Shown here: positions 46,467 to 54,596 of the stretch, in pieces
Layout of the letters: every line of letters begins with the position of its first letter
Numbering within the stretch: the first letter of the stretch is position 1
Assembly (NCBI RefSeq): GCF_023921125.1
Contig: NZ_CP099466.1
Coordinates: 2,170,001-2,234,000, forward strand
DNA length: 64,000 bases
Origin: Arthrobacter caoxuetaonis
Lineage (GTDB): Bacteria; Actinomycetota; Actinomycetes; Actinomycetales; Micrococcaceae
Direction of reading: 5' to 3'
The notes under the pieces: model-generated
Told to the model about the DNA's origin: nothing
The model's input: the letters and a program-made list of their open reading frames with translations, nothing else
The model's database searches: none
Made by a program: the position numbers and the translations under genes

Positions 46467-47022
46467 GCCCCGCTTCGCTCCGGGAAGCCCGCCGGGGCAT
46501 GCGCCTGGCTGAAGAGCTGGACCTGCCCCTGCTGACGATCATCGACACCGCCGGGGCAGCGTTGTCCCGGGAAGCCGAGGAGGGCGGGCTGGCCGGTGAA
46601 ATTGCCCGGAGCCTCAATGACCTGGTGGGCCTGGACTGCCCTACTGTTTCGGTGCTGCTGGGACAGGGGGCCCGGCGGCGGCGTGCTGGCGCTGCTTCCC
46701 GCTGACCGCACGATCGCGGCGCAGCATGCGTGGCTCTCCTCGCTGCCGCCGGAAGGAGCCAGCGCCATCGTCCACCGCGATACCAGCCACGGCGCGCAGA
46801 TGGCCGAGGAACAGGGCGTCACGGTTGGGGCCCTGGCTGCTCACGGAATCGTGGACCACGTTGTGGAGGAACGGCCCGACGCCTCCGCCGAGGCACCGGC
46901 GTTCTGCCGGCGGATGGCCAAGGCCGTGGAGTATGAACTTGCAACTCGGCGTTCCGTCCCCGGGGCGGAAAGCACTTGCTGGACGTGCTGAGAGGTTCCG
47001 CCGCCTGGGATCGGCCCTGTGA
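46464..47022 (+). pseudogene. Acetyl-CoA carboxylase carboxyltransferase remnant, truncated and frameshifted
   Basis: C-terminal half of a carboxyltransferase subunit. Frame one carries SLREARRGMRLAEELDLPLL, DTAGAALSREAEEGGLAGEI and TVSVLLGQG. A one-base shift near 46671 moves to the frame with GGGVLALLPADRTIAAQHAW, PPEGASAIVHRDTSH and VEYELATR. A second shift near 46965 (a GGGG tract) is needed to reach RAERFRRLGSAL and the TGA at 47022. The N-terminal half is missing and the 5' break abuts the GntR remnant. No intact product can be made. Confidence 0.8.
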
Positions 47023-47138
47023 ACGCCGGCATACGGACCTGCCGGCGGGGACCTTCCGAAAACCTCCCCGCCTCCTGTCCACAGTTGTAGCCTTCTCACA
47101 AAATGGAGGTTGCGGGCCCAAGGCCGTAAGCTTCAAAG

Positions 47139-48371
47139 ATGCCAGCAACCCCACCGGTGACCAAGGCGACAACTCCGCCCGAAGCAGGCGGCGCAGACCC
47201 GCTGGTCCTTGAGCGCCTCAAAGCGAATATCGGCAAGCTCTCCACAGCCACACTGAAGCAATTGGACGTTTCCCTTCCGTGGTACCGCGGGCTTCGTCCG
47301 GATGAGCGTTCGGCGCTGGGTATGGTGGCACAAAAAGGCATCGCCTCATTCGTCAACTGGTACGAACGCCCGGCCTCGCCGGCCTGGGTGCTCAGCGATG
47401 TTTTCGGCACCGCACCCACCGAGCTGACCCGTGCCATCAGCCTGCAGAAAGCCCTTTCCCTCATCCGGGTCGTAGTCCAGGTTGTCGAGGACCGGGTCCC
47501 GGAGCTCGCTGCCGGTTCGGTGCAGGGCCCGCTGCGTGAAGCCGTTCTCCGGTATTCCCGCGAGGTCGCTTTCGCAGCCGCTGACGTTTATGCCCGCGCA
47601 GCAGAGACCCGCGGCGCCTGGGATACCAGGCTGGAGGCGCTTGTGGTCGACGCCATCCTGCGCGGGGAGAGTTCGGACGCGCTGCGGTCAAGGATCGCTG
47701 CGGTGGGCTGGACCTCGGCAGCGCCCGTGACCGTTATCGTTGGCAGTCCCCCGGCCGACCCCAACCCGACCTTCGTGAATGAGATGCGCAGGGTTGCCGG
47801 AAGGCTCGCCGAAGACACCCTTGTGGGCATCCAGGGCGACCGCCTCATCCTGGTCCTGGGCGGACTCTCCGACAAGGCCGGCGCCCTCTCCCGGCTTGCG
47901 GACCTGTTCGGGCCGGGCCCGGTCGTTTACGGCCCGGCGGCGGAGTCACTCGTGGAGGCCGGGCCATCGGCCCAGGCGGCGTTTGCCAGCCTGAGCGCTG
48001 CCCGTGCCTGGCCTGCTGCTCCACGTCCAGTGGCAGCCGACGACCTGTGGCCCGAACGCGTGATGTCCGGCGATGACTCTGCCCGGAAAGCCCTGATACG
48101 CAACATCTACCGTCCGCTGCTGGCCGCCTCCAACGGCTTGGCTGACACCCTTTCGGCGTATCTCTCCCTGGGGCACTCCCTTGAAGCCACGGCGCGGGAA
48201 CTCTTTGTCCACGCCAATACCGTCCGGTACCGGCTCAGGCGCGTCTGCGACATCACCGGATGGGACCCCATGCTGCCCCGGGAGGCCTTCGTGCTGCAGA
48301 CAGCCCTGGTGGTCGGGCGCCTCGCACCCGCCGGAAAAACAGCCGCGGAACGGCCGGCAGCCCGCTCCTGA
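47139..48371 (+). CDS. fasR: PucR-family regulator, FasR-like
   Basis: 410-aa regulator with a C-terminal PucR HTH (SLGHSLEATARELFVHANTV then RYRLRRVCDITGWDP) and a GGDEF-like central part. In Streptomyces the homologue FasR sits before fabD and activates the fab operon; the same order here supports the name. No TM segment or metal motif is seen. The gene lies 109 bases before fabD on the same strand. The symbol rests on synteny plus family. Confidence 0.88.
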   Translation: MPATPPVTKATTPPEAGGADPLVLERLKANIGKLSTATLKQLDVSLPWYRGLRPDERSALGMVAQKGIASFVNWYERPASPAWVLSDVFGTAPTELTRAISLQKALSLIRVVVQVVEDRVPELAAGSVQGPLREAVLRYSREVAFAAADVYARAAETRGAWDTRLEALVVDAILRGESSDALRSRIAAVGWTSAAPVTVIVGSPPADPNPTFVNEMRRVAGRLAEDTLVGIQGDRLILVLGGLSDKAGALSRLADLFGPGPVVYGPAAESLVEAGPSAQAAFASLSAARAWPAAPRPVAADDLWPERVMSGDDSARKALIRNIYRPLLAASNGLADTLSAYLSLGHSLEATARELFVHANTVRYRLRRVCDITGWDPMLPREAFVLQTALVVGRLAPAGKTAAERPAARS

Positions 48372-48396
48372 CCCCCCTTGCCAGCAGGGACTTCGC

Positions 48397-48413
48397 TTGT
48401 AGACTTCCTACAA
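48397..48413 (+). promoter_or_regulatory. Candidate FasR operator / fabD promoter element
   Basis: TTGTAG-ACTTC-CTACAA is a perfect 6-bp inverted repeat with a 5-base spacer, in the 109-base gap between fasR and fabD and 67 bases before the fabD start. Its position fits a regulator site for the fab operon. Assignment to FasR is inference. Confidence 0.45.
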
Positions 48414-48480
48414 CACGCCCCAGACAGCTTGGTTCACCTAAACACCCGGCAAATCGCACCTTCTTTGGAAAGCTTGTTAC

Positions 48481-49437
48481 GTGCTTGCAATCGTCTGCCC
48501 CGGCCAGGGGTCACAAACGCCAGGCTTCCTCGCTCCGTGGCTCGAACTGCCCGGGGTCCGGGAGCACCTTGAAGAGCTCTCCGACGTCGCCGGGCTTGAC
48601 CTCGTGGCCCACGGCACCGTCTCCGATGAGGAAACCATCAAGGACACCGCCGTCGCCCAGCCGCTGATCGTCGCGGCCGGACTTGTGGCCGGCCGGCTGC
48701 TGTTTGATGCCGAAGCGCTGACTGCGGCCACGGTTGTCGCGGGACACTCGGTCGGCGAAATCACGGCCTCCGCACTGGCGGGTGCACTGCCGGAGGCGGA
48801 CGCCATGGCCTTCGTGCGCGAACGCGCCAATGCCATGGCCCGCGCCGCGGCAGCGGTACCCACCGGCATGAGCGCCGTCCTTGGCGGCGATCCGGAGGAC
48901 GTGGCACGCGTCCTTGCCGAGCTTGGACTCACAGCTGCCAATGCCAACGGCGGCGGACAGATCGTCGCCGCCGGCACGCTGGAGCAGCTCGGCCGCCTGG
49001 CTGAAAACCCCCCTGCCAAGGCACGGGTCATTGCGCTCAAGGTAGCCGGCGCCTTCCACACCGGCCATATGGAGCCGGCGCTCAGCGTCCTTGAGGCACT
49101 GCGCCCCACGCTTTCTCCCGCCGAGCCGCGCCCCACGCTGCTCTCGAATTACGACGGCACCGCGGTCGTCAGCGGTGAAGCCAACCTCGACAGCCTGATC
49201 GCCCAGGTGTCCCGCCCGGTCCGCTGGGACCTGTGCATGGAAACCATGACAGGCATGGGCGTCACCGGCATCCTGGAGCTTCCACCGGCAGGCACCCTTA
49301 CCGGTTTGGCCAAGCGCGGCATGCGCGGAGTTCCGGCCCTGGCCCTGAAGACCCCCGAAGACCTCGCCGCTGCCCGGGCCTTTGTGTCCGAGCACTCCGG
49401 CGCGGCAGCAGTTACAACCCAAGAAGGTAATGCGTGA
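48481..49437 (+). CDS. fabD: Malonyl-CoA:ACP transacylase
   Basis: Transfers malonyl from CoA to ACP to feed type II fatty-acid elongation. The 318-aa protein starts GTG 48481 (LAIVCPGQGSQTPGF). The nucleophile Ser is in VAGHSVGEITA (about residue 89) and the catalytic His in AGAFHTGHM; ANANGGGQIVAAG is the usual substrate segment. Its stop overlaps the fabH start by four bases (GTGA). Confidence 0.96.
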   Translation: MLAIVCPGQGSQTPGFLAPWLELPGVREHLEELSDVAGLDLVAHGTVSDEETIKDTAVAQPLIVAAGLVAGRLLFDAEALTAATVVAGHSVGEITASALAGALPEADAMAFVRERANAMARAAAAVPTGMSAVLGGDPEDVARVLAELGLTAANANGGGQIVAAGTLEQLGRLAENPPAKARVIALKVAGAFHTGHMEPALSVLEALRPTLSPAEPRPTLLSNYDGTAVVSGEANLDSLIAQVSRPVRWDLCMETMTGMGVTGILELPPAGTLTGLAKRGMRGVPALALKTPEDLAAARAFVSEHSGAAAVTTQEGNA

Positions 49438-50495
49438 GCACGCCCACCCTGAAGCAGTCCCCCGTCAACGAGTTCAGCCGTATCCACGGCATTGGCGCGT
49501 TCCGTCCCGATGTGATTGTGAGCAACGACGACGTCTGCCAGTGGATCGAATCCTCGGACGAGTGGATCCGGCAGCGGACGGGCATTGTCACCCGCCACCG
49601 CGCTGACAAGGGTACGTCCGTTGTGGACATGGCCGAGATGGCCGGACGCGAGGCACTCGAAAAGGCCGGCATCGACGGATCCGCACTGGATGCCGTCATC
49701 ATTTCCACCGTGACACACCCCTACGCCACGCCTTCGGCAGCCGCCCAGGTCGCTGACCGTCTCGGTGCCACACCGGCGCCCGCCTACGATGTCTCCGCTG
49801 CCTGCGCTGGCTACTGCTACGGAATTGCCCAGGCGGACGCCCTGGTGCGCTCCGGGGCCGCCAAGTACGTCCTGGTGGTCGGCGTCGAAAAACTCTCGGA
49901 CTTCATCGACAACACCGAGCGCACCATTTCGTTCCTCCTCGGTGACGGTGCCGGCGCCGTCGTCATCGGTCCTTCCGATACACCGGGCATCGGGCCTTCA
50001 GTATGGGGATCGGACGGCAGCAAGTCCGGTGCAATCGGCATGACCCACTCCATGCTTGAAATCCGGGAGCTCTCCCTGGCTGCCGAGTCCGAAGGCACGA
50101 TTCCGGCATCGGTGCTGGCTGAGCGCGAAACCAAGCTGTGGCCGACCCTCCGCCAGGACGGACAGACTGTCTTCCGCTGGGCTGTCTGGGAAATGGCCAA
50201 GGCTGCGCAGCAGGCGCTTGACGCTGCGGGCATCACGGCCGCTGACCTCTCAGCCTTTGTCCCGCACCAGGCCAACATGAGAATCATCGATGAAATGGCC
50301 AAGCAGCTGAAACTGCCCGAATCAGTGGTCATCGCCCGGGACATTGCCGACGCCGGCAACACCTCCGCGGCTTCCATCCCCTTGGCCACACACCGGCTGC
50401 TCAGCGAGCACCCCGAACTCAGCGGCAAGCTCTCCCTGCAGATCGGTTTCGGCGCAGGCCTGGTGTTTGGCGCACAGGTAGTTGTCCTCCCCTAG
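49434..50495 (+). CDS. fabH: Beta-ketoacyl-ACP synthase III
   Basis: Starts fatty-acid chains by condensing acyl-CoA with malonyl-ACP. The 353-aa protein has the catalytic Cys in VSAACAGYCYG, His in VPHQANMRI and Asn in AGNTSAASIP. The N-terminus STPTLKQSPVNEFSRIHG is slightly extended. It is translationally coupled to fabD. In Gram-positive relatives the primer is often branched; the sequence does not decide this. Confidence 0.96.
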   Translation: MSTPTLKQSPVNEFSRIHGIGAFRPDVIVSNDDVCQWIESSDEWIRQRTGIVTRHRADKGTSVVDMAEMAGREALEKAGIDGSALDAVIISTVTHPYATPSAAAQVADRLGATPAPAYDVSAACAGYCYGIAQADALVRSGAAKYVLVVGVEKLSDFIDNTERTISFLLGDGAGAVVIGPSDTPGIGPSVWGSDGSKSGAIGMTHSMLEIRELSLAAESEGTIPASVLAERETKLWPTLRQDGQTVFRWAVWEMAKAAQQALDAAGITAADLSAFVPHQANMRIIDEMAKQLKLPESVVIARDIADAGNTSAASIPLATHRLLSEHPELSGKLSLQIGFGAGLVFGAQVVVLP

Positions 50496-50574
50496 TTTTG
50501 ATAGACCACACCGCCCCGGCGGTTGGAAAACCCACACCGGTCCAGCACCGGTACCAACGAAAAAAGGAGCCCCC

Positions 50575-50820
50575 ATGGCTAGCAACGAAGAAATCCTGGC
50601 CGGTCTCGCCGAGATCGTGAACGAGGAAACCGGCCTGGCCCCCGAGGCCGTTGAGCTGGACAAGTCCTTCACGGATGACCTGGACATTGACTCCATCTCG
50701 ATGATGACCATCGTCGTCAACGCCGAGGAAAAGTTCGGCGTTCGCATTCCCGACGAAGAGGTCAAGAACCTCAAGACCGTTGGCGACGCCGTCGACTTCA
50801 TCTCCAACGCCCAGGCGTAG
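50575..50820 (+). CDS. acpP: Acyl carrier protein
   Basis: 81-aa carrier of growing acyl chains. The phosphopantetheine Ser is in the DIDSISMM motif (canonical DSL replaced by DSI). The acidic helix EEKFGVRIPDEEV follows. AAAAAAGGAG precedes ATG 50575 at good spacing. It sits between fabH and fabF, 79 bases after fabH, and a strong stem-loop lies just past its stop. Confidence 0.96.
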   Translation: MASNEEILAGLAEIVNEETGLAPEAVELDKSFTDDLDIDSISMMTIVVNAEEKFGVRIPDEEVKNLKTVGDAVDFISNAQA

Positions 50821-50828
50821 TTCGTGGA

Positions 50829-50856
50829 GGGCGGCCGCTGCCTGCGGCCGCCCTTT
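50829..50856 (+). terminator. Intercistronic stem-loop between acpP and fabF
   Basis: GGGCGGCCGC / GCGGCCGCCC, a perfect 10-bp stem with loop TGCCT followed by TTT. It could partly terminate or protect the 3' end of the acpP message, letting acpP be made in excess of fabF. Confidence 0.6.
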
Positions 50857-50916
50857 GCAGCATCACCTCGCCTCGCCGCAGAGCGGTGAGCCACCAATTT
50901 TCCGAGAGAGTGAATC

Positions 50917-52158
50917 ATGGCCCGCAAAGTAGTCATTACCGGCCTCGGCGCAACGTCGCCGATCGGCGGAGACGTCCCGACCATGTGGAAGAACGCCCTG
51001 GTGGGTGTCTCCGGTGCCCGGACGCTGGAGGACGAATGGGTTGAGAAGTACGCCCTGCCCGTCACCTTCGCTGCACGGGTGTCCACGCCGGCCGCTGAAG
51101 TCCTCTCCCGGGTTGAAGCAAAGCGGATGGATCCTTCGACGCAGTTCGCCGTCGTCGCTTCCCGCGAAGCCTGGGCCGACTCAGGCCTGGCCGAGAGCGA
51201 GATTGACCACGACCGCCTGGCCGTCTCCTTCGCCACCGGCATCGGCGGGGTCTGGACCCTGCTTGACGCGTGGGACACGCTGCGGGAGAAAGGTCCCCGT
51301 CGCGTGCTGCCGATGACCGTGCCCATGCTGATGCCAAACGGTCCCGCCGCTGCCGTCAGCCTTGACCTGGGTGCCCGGGCCGGAGCGCACACACCTGTGT
51401 CGGCCTGCGCGTCCGGAACCGAGTCGCTGCACCAGGGCCTGGAACTCATCCGTTCCGGAAAGGCAGACGTTGTGGTCTGCGGCGGAGCGGAGGCAGCTAT
51501 CCACCCCATGCCGCTGGCCTCCTTCGCCTCCATGCAGGCACTCTCCAAGCGCAACGATGATCCGGAACGCGCCTCACGGCCCTATGACAGGGACCGGGAC
51601 GGCTTCGTGATGGGTGAAGGTGCGGGTGCGCTGGTACTCGAAGCAGAGGAACACGCCCTTGCCCGCGGTGCACGCATCTACGCCGAACTGGCCGGAACCG
51701 CCGTCACCGCGGACGCCTACCACATCACGGCACCGGACCCCGAAGGGCTGGGCGCCACCCGTGCCTTGAAGGCCGCGCTGTTCGATGCCCGCGCCCAGGC
51801 CGGGGACGTAGTCCACGTCAATGCGCACGCAACCTCAACTCCGGTGGGCGACAAACCCGAATACACCGCACTGAAGGCTGCGCTCGGAGCGCATGTGGAC
51901 AATGTCGCTGTCTCGGCTACCAAGTCACAGACCGGACACCTGCTCGGCGCCTCGGGTGCCGTGGAAGCCGTGCTGACCGCCATGGCTGTCTACACCCGCC
52001 AGGCCCCCGCCACCATCAACCTGGACAACCAGGATCCCGAAATCCCGCTCGACGTCGTGACCACGGCACGCGATTTGCCCCAGGGTGACATCGTTGCGCT
52101 GAACAACTCCTTCGGGTTCGGCGGACACAACGCCGTTGTAGCCCTTCGCAGCCACTAG
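50917..52158 (+). CDS. fabF: Beta-ketoacyl-ACP synthase II
   Basis: Elongation condensing enzyme, 413 aa. The catalytic Cys is in VSACASGTES, with His in VNAHATSTPVGD and the second His in NNSFGFGGHNAV. ATG 50917 has GAGAGAG upstream. It is the last gene of the fab cluster and ends at a strong hairpin. Confidence 0.96.
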   Translation: MARKVVITGLGATSPIGGDVPTMWKNALVGVSGARTLEDEWVEKYALPVTFAARVSTPAAEVLSRVEAKRMDPSTQFAVVASREAWADSGLAESEIDHDRLAVSFATGIGGVWTLLDAWDTLREKGPRRVLPMTVPMLMPNGPAAAVSLDLGARAGAHTPVSACASGTESLHQGLELIRSGKADVVVCGGAEAAIHPMPLASFASMQALSKRNDDPERASRPYDRDRDGFVMGEGAGALVLEAEEHALARGARIYAELAGTAVTADAYHITAPDPEGLGATRALKAALFDARAQAGDVVHVNAHATSTPVGDKPEYTALKAALGAHVDNVAVSATKSQTGHLLGASGAVEAVLTAMAVYTRQAPATINLDNQDPEIPLDVVTTARDLPQGDIVALNNSFGFGGHNAVVALRSH

Positions 52159-52178
52159 TTCCTGACAGCAGGACAGAC

Positions 52179-52212
52179 AAAGGCCGGGATCCCTGCGGGG
52201 ATCCCGGCCTTT
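52179..52212. terminator. Bidirectional terminator after fabF
   Basis: 15-bp perfect stem AAAGGCCGGGATCCC / GGGATCCCGGCCTTT with loop TGCG, between convergent fabF and the DUF3145 gene. A-rich and T-rich ends of the stem suit both strands. Confidence 0.8.
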
Positions 52213-52260
52213 GCCGATTGACGCTGAATATCGTGTAAGACGCGTGTAGAGGAGGAGGAA

Positions 52261-52764
52261 TCAGCCGACCTGGTGCAGCCAGCGCACCGGTGCGCCGTCC
52301 GCTGCGTGCCTGAACGGCTCCAGTTCGTCGTCCCAGGCCTCCCCGAGCGCCAGGGACAACTCGTGGTAGACGGCCGCAGGGTCACCGGCGCCGTTTTCAT
52401 AGGCATAACGGATGCGGTCTTCGGAAACCATGATGTTTCCGCTGACATCCGTGGTGGCGTGAAAAATCCCGAGTTCGGGTGTGTGGGACCAGCGGCTGCC
52501 GTCTGCACCCGCGCTGGGGTCCTCGGTGACTTCATAACGGAGGTGCGCCCAGCCCCGCAGGGCGGAGGCGAGCAGTGAACCTGTGCCCTGCGGTCCGGAC
52601 CAGGCAAGCTCGGCGCGGACCATTCCGGGAGCGGCTGGCTGCGGGGTCCACTGAAATTCCGTCCGCTTTTCAACGACGGATCCGATGGCCCACTCAATGT
52701 GCGGGCACAACGCAGAAGGGGCTGAGTGCACGAACAATACGCCGTGCGCCATCACAACAGTCAT
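52261..52764 (-). CDS. DUF3145 family protein
   Basis: 167-aa actinobacterial protein of unknown function, commonly found next to fab genes. It has AHGVLFVHSAPSALCPHIEWA, AWSGPQGTGSLLASALRGWAHL (in parts), YEVTEDPS and a C-terminal GEAWDDELEPFRHA. No signal peptide or TM helix is seen. ATG 52764 is selected because GGAGGA lies upstream. Convergent with fabF. Confidence 0.88.
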   Translation of the reverse strand: MTVVMAHGVLFVHSAPSALCPHIEWAIGSVVEKRTEFQWTPQPAAPGMVRAELAWSGPQGTGSLLASALRGWAHLRYEVTEDPSAGADGSRWSHTPELGIFHATTDVSGNIMVSEDRIRYAYENGAGDPAAVYHELSLALGEAWDDELEPFRHAADGAPVRWLHQVG

Positions 52765-52976
52765 TCCATCCTCCGTAGCTGTAGGTGCGTCTTCCCCAAC
52801 GACCTGCAAAGCGGGACGGAATCCTGAAGTTGTAAGCCCTAAATCTCCTGCGGGCCCGTCAGTGCGGAACCGCTAACCGTGAGACCTAGCATCATTGTGC
52901 CGCAAGTTACTCGATTACGCCAATGAAACTACTTGGTTGCAAGTGCAAATCTGTCACGGAAGGCACCTGCCGTGAC

Positions 52977-53990
52977 TCAGGCGCGCGGGTGGGCCTGCTG
53001 GTAACTCTGCCGGAGCCGGTCCACCGAGACATGGGTATACAGCTGTGTGGTAGCCAAGCTGCTGTGTCCCAGGATTTCCTGGACGCTTCGGAGATCGGCT
53101 CCCCCATCGAGCAGGTGGGTCGCGGCGCTGTGCCGAAGGGCGTGCGGTCCGGTGGCGGATGTATCGCCAAGTGCTTCGAAAAGGGCAGAAGTGACGGACC
53201 GGACCTGACGCTGATCGATTCGGCGTCCCCGGCGGCCGAGGAAGAGAGCCGGCCCGCTTTCCGCTCCTGCCAGGTCTGGCCGGCCGCGGCGCAGCCAGTC
53301 ATCGACGGCCAGGGCTGCCGGCAGTCCGTAGGGAACGGTGCGCTCCTTGTTGCCTTTGCCGAGTACCCGCAGCGTCCGGCGTTCCAGGTCAAGATCGTCA
53401 ACGTCGAGGCCGACTAGTTCCCCGACCCGGATACCGGTGGCGTACAGCAGTTCCACCAGCGCACGGTTGCGGAGCGCCAGCGGCCCTCCCTCCGCCGCAG
53501 CGGCAGCAAGGGTCTCAAAGAGAGTCTCGAGCTGACCCGGCCGCAGAACCCCCGGGAGGGTCTTGTTTCGCTTCGGCGCTTTCAGGCGCAGCGCCGGGTC
53601 AGCGGCGATCAGTTCTTCCCGCAGCGCCCAACCGGTAAACGACCGCGCGGTGGCCGCTCTCCGGGCCAGGGTCGTGCGGGCCAGGGAAGCTTCATTCTGC
53701 TTGCCGAGCCAGCCGCGGAGCACCTGCAGGTCGATATCGGCGAGGGTCGTCAGACCAAGGGCTGCAGCGTAATCCAGGAGGGCCGACACATCACCTTCAT
53801 AGGCCCGGACCGTGTGCGCCGACCGTCCCCGCTCCGATGCAAGGTAGCTGCAGAAGGACTCGAGTGCCCGGCTGAACTCGGCCGGCCTGGGCGTGGTTCC
53901 TCCGGCATCTGCCCTGGCTTGGGCTGCCTCGGGAACGGCGGATTGGCGTGTCTGCTCCGCTGCTGCAGTGCTACCCGGCTCTTTGCTCAC
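52977..53990 (-). CDS. xerC: Tyrosine recombinase XerC
   Basis: Site-specific recombinase that, with XerD, resolves chromosome dimers at dif. About 337 aa. The N-terminal core-binding domain has FCSYLASERGRSAHTVRAYEGD (in parts). The catalytic domain has Arg in YATGIRVGELVGLD, HALRHSAATHLLDGG (HxxR), ILGHSSLATTQLYTHV with the second His and nucleophile Tyr. GTG 53990 is chosen and gives an unusually long Ala/Thr-rich N-terminus. It is the last gene of the dprA cluster, a normal place for the housekeeping XerC, so it is not a phage integrase. Confidence 0.93.
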   Translation of the reverse strand: MSKEPGSTAAAEQTRQSAVPEAAQARADAGGTTPRPAEFSRALESFCSYLASERGRSAHTVRAYEGDVSALLDYAAALGLTTLADIDLQVLRGWLGKQNEASLARTTLARRAATARSFTGWALREELIAADPALRLKAPKRNKTLPGVLRPGQLETLFETLAAAAAEGGPLALRNRALVELLYATGIRVGELVGLDVDDLDLERRTLRVLGKGNKERTVPYGLPAALAVDDWLRRGRPDLAGAESGPALFLGRRGRRIDQRQVRSVTSALFEALGDTSATGPHALRHSAATHLLDGGADLRSVQEILGHSSLATTQLYTHVSVDRLRQSYQQAHPRA

Positions 53991-54021
53991 CGTCCTACCT
54001 TCCCTGCTTTCAGCGACCGCT

Positions 54022-54546
54022 TCAAGCAGGCACACCGGCGCCGGAGCACTGCTGGCGAAGCGCCTCGTTATCCGGACCCGCTTCCAGGTCGAGGAGCATC
54101 CGCTTGGCATCAACCCCGCCGGAATATCCGGTCAGTTTTCCGCGGCTGCCGAGGACCCGATGGGTCGGAACCACGATATTGAGCATGTTGCGTGCCAGCG
54201 CGGCGCCGACGCCGCGTGCCTTGGACGCGGCGCCCAGCTCAAGGGCCAGCTGTTTGTAGGTCCGGGTCTGGCCGTAGGGAATCAGCTTTACCGCACTCCA
54301 TACCTGGCGCTGAAACGGGGTCCCTTCCTGCGACACCGGGAGGTCGAAGCAGCACCTCCTGCCTTGGAAGAACTCCTCCAGCTGCCGTTCAGCTGCTTCG
54401 AATCCGGTTTCCGCTGCCAGCCCGAAGCGGGCTGCGACCGGTGCGGCCGGATCGGGCGCTGACGGTTCCACCGCAATGAGCAGGGAGTCCTCCGCCACCA
54501 GGGTGAAGATTCCGAGGGGCGTGGCAATGACTTTATGGGTCCTCAT
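54022..54546 (-). CDS. Ogt/MGMT-family protein with catalytic Cys replaced by Thr
   Basis: 174-aa homologue of O6-methylguanine-DNA methyltransferase. It has the N-terminal domain and the C-terminal DNA-binding domain (FQRQVWSAVKLIPYGQTRTY, GVGAALARN, RVLGSRGKLTGYSGG). The active-site motif that should read PCHRV reads PTHRV, with Thr128 encoded by ACC. Without Cys it cannot accept an alkyl group by the known mechanism. It may act as an alkyltransferase-like damage sensor. It lies between dprA and xerC on the same strand. Confidence 0.85.
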   Translation of the reverse strand: MRTHKVIATPLGIFTLVAEDSLLIAVEPSAPDPAAPVAARFGLAAETGFEAAERQLEEFFQGRRCCFDLPVSQEGTPFQRQVWSAVKLIPYGQTRTYKQLALELGAASKARGVGAALARNMLNIVVPTHRVLGSRGKLTGYSGGVDAKRMLLDLEAGPDNEALRQQCSGAGVPA

Positions 54547-54596
54547 GGCGTTGTCCTTTTCTGCTGGTTGGTATGGATTGGATGATTCCGATTGCG

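Noticed and set aside
46280..46822. Treating the 180-aa minus-strand frame as an intact gene
   Set aside because: Only its C-terminal third is GntR-like; the rest is antisense to the carboxyltransferase remnant, so it is a fragment, not a gene.
52977..53990. Phage or island integrase
   Set aside because: It is in the conserved dprA-xerC context with no tRNA att site or mobile genes, so it is the housekeeping XerC.
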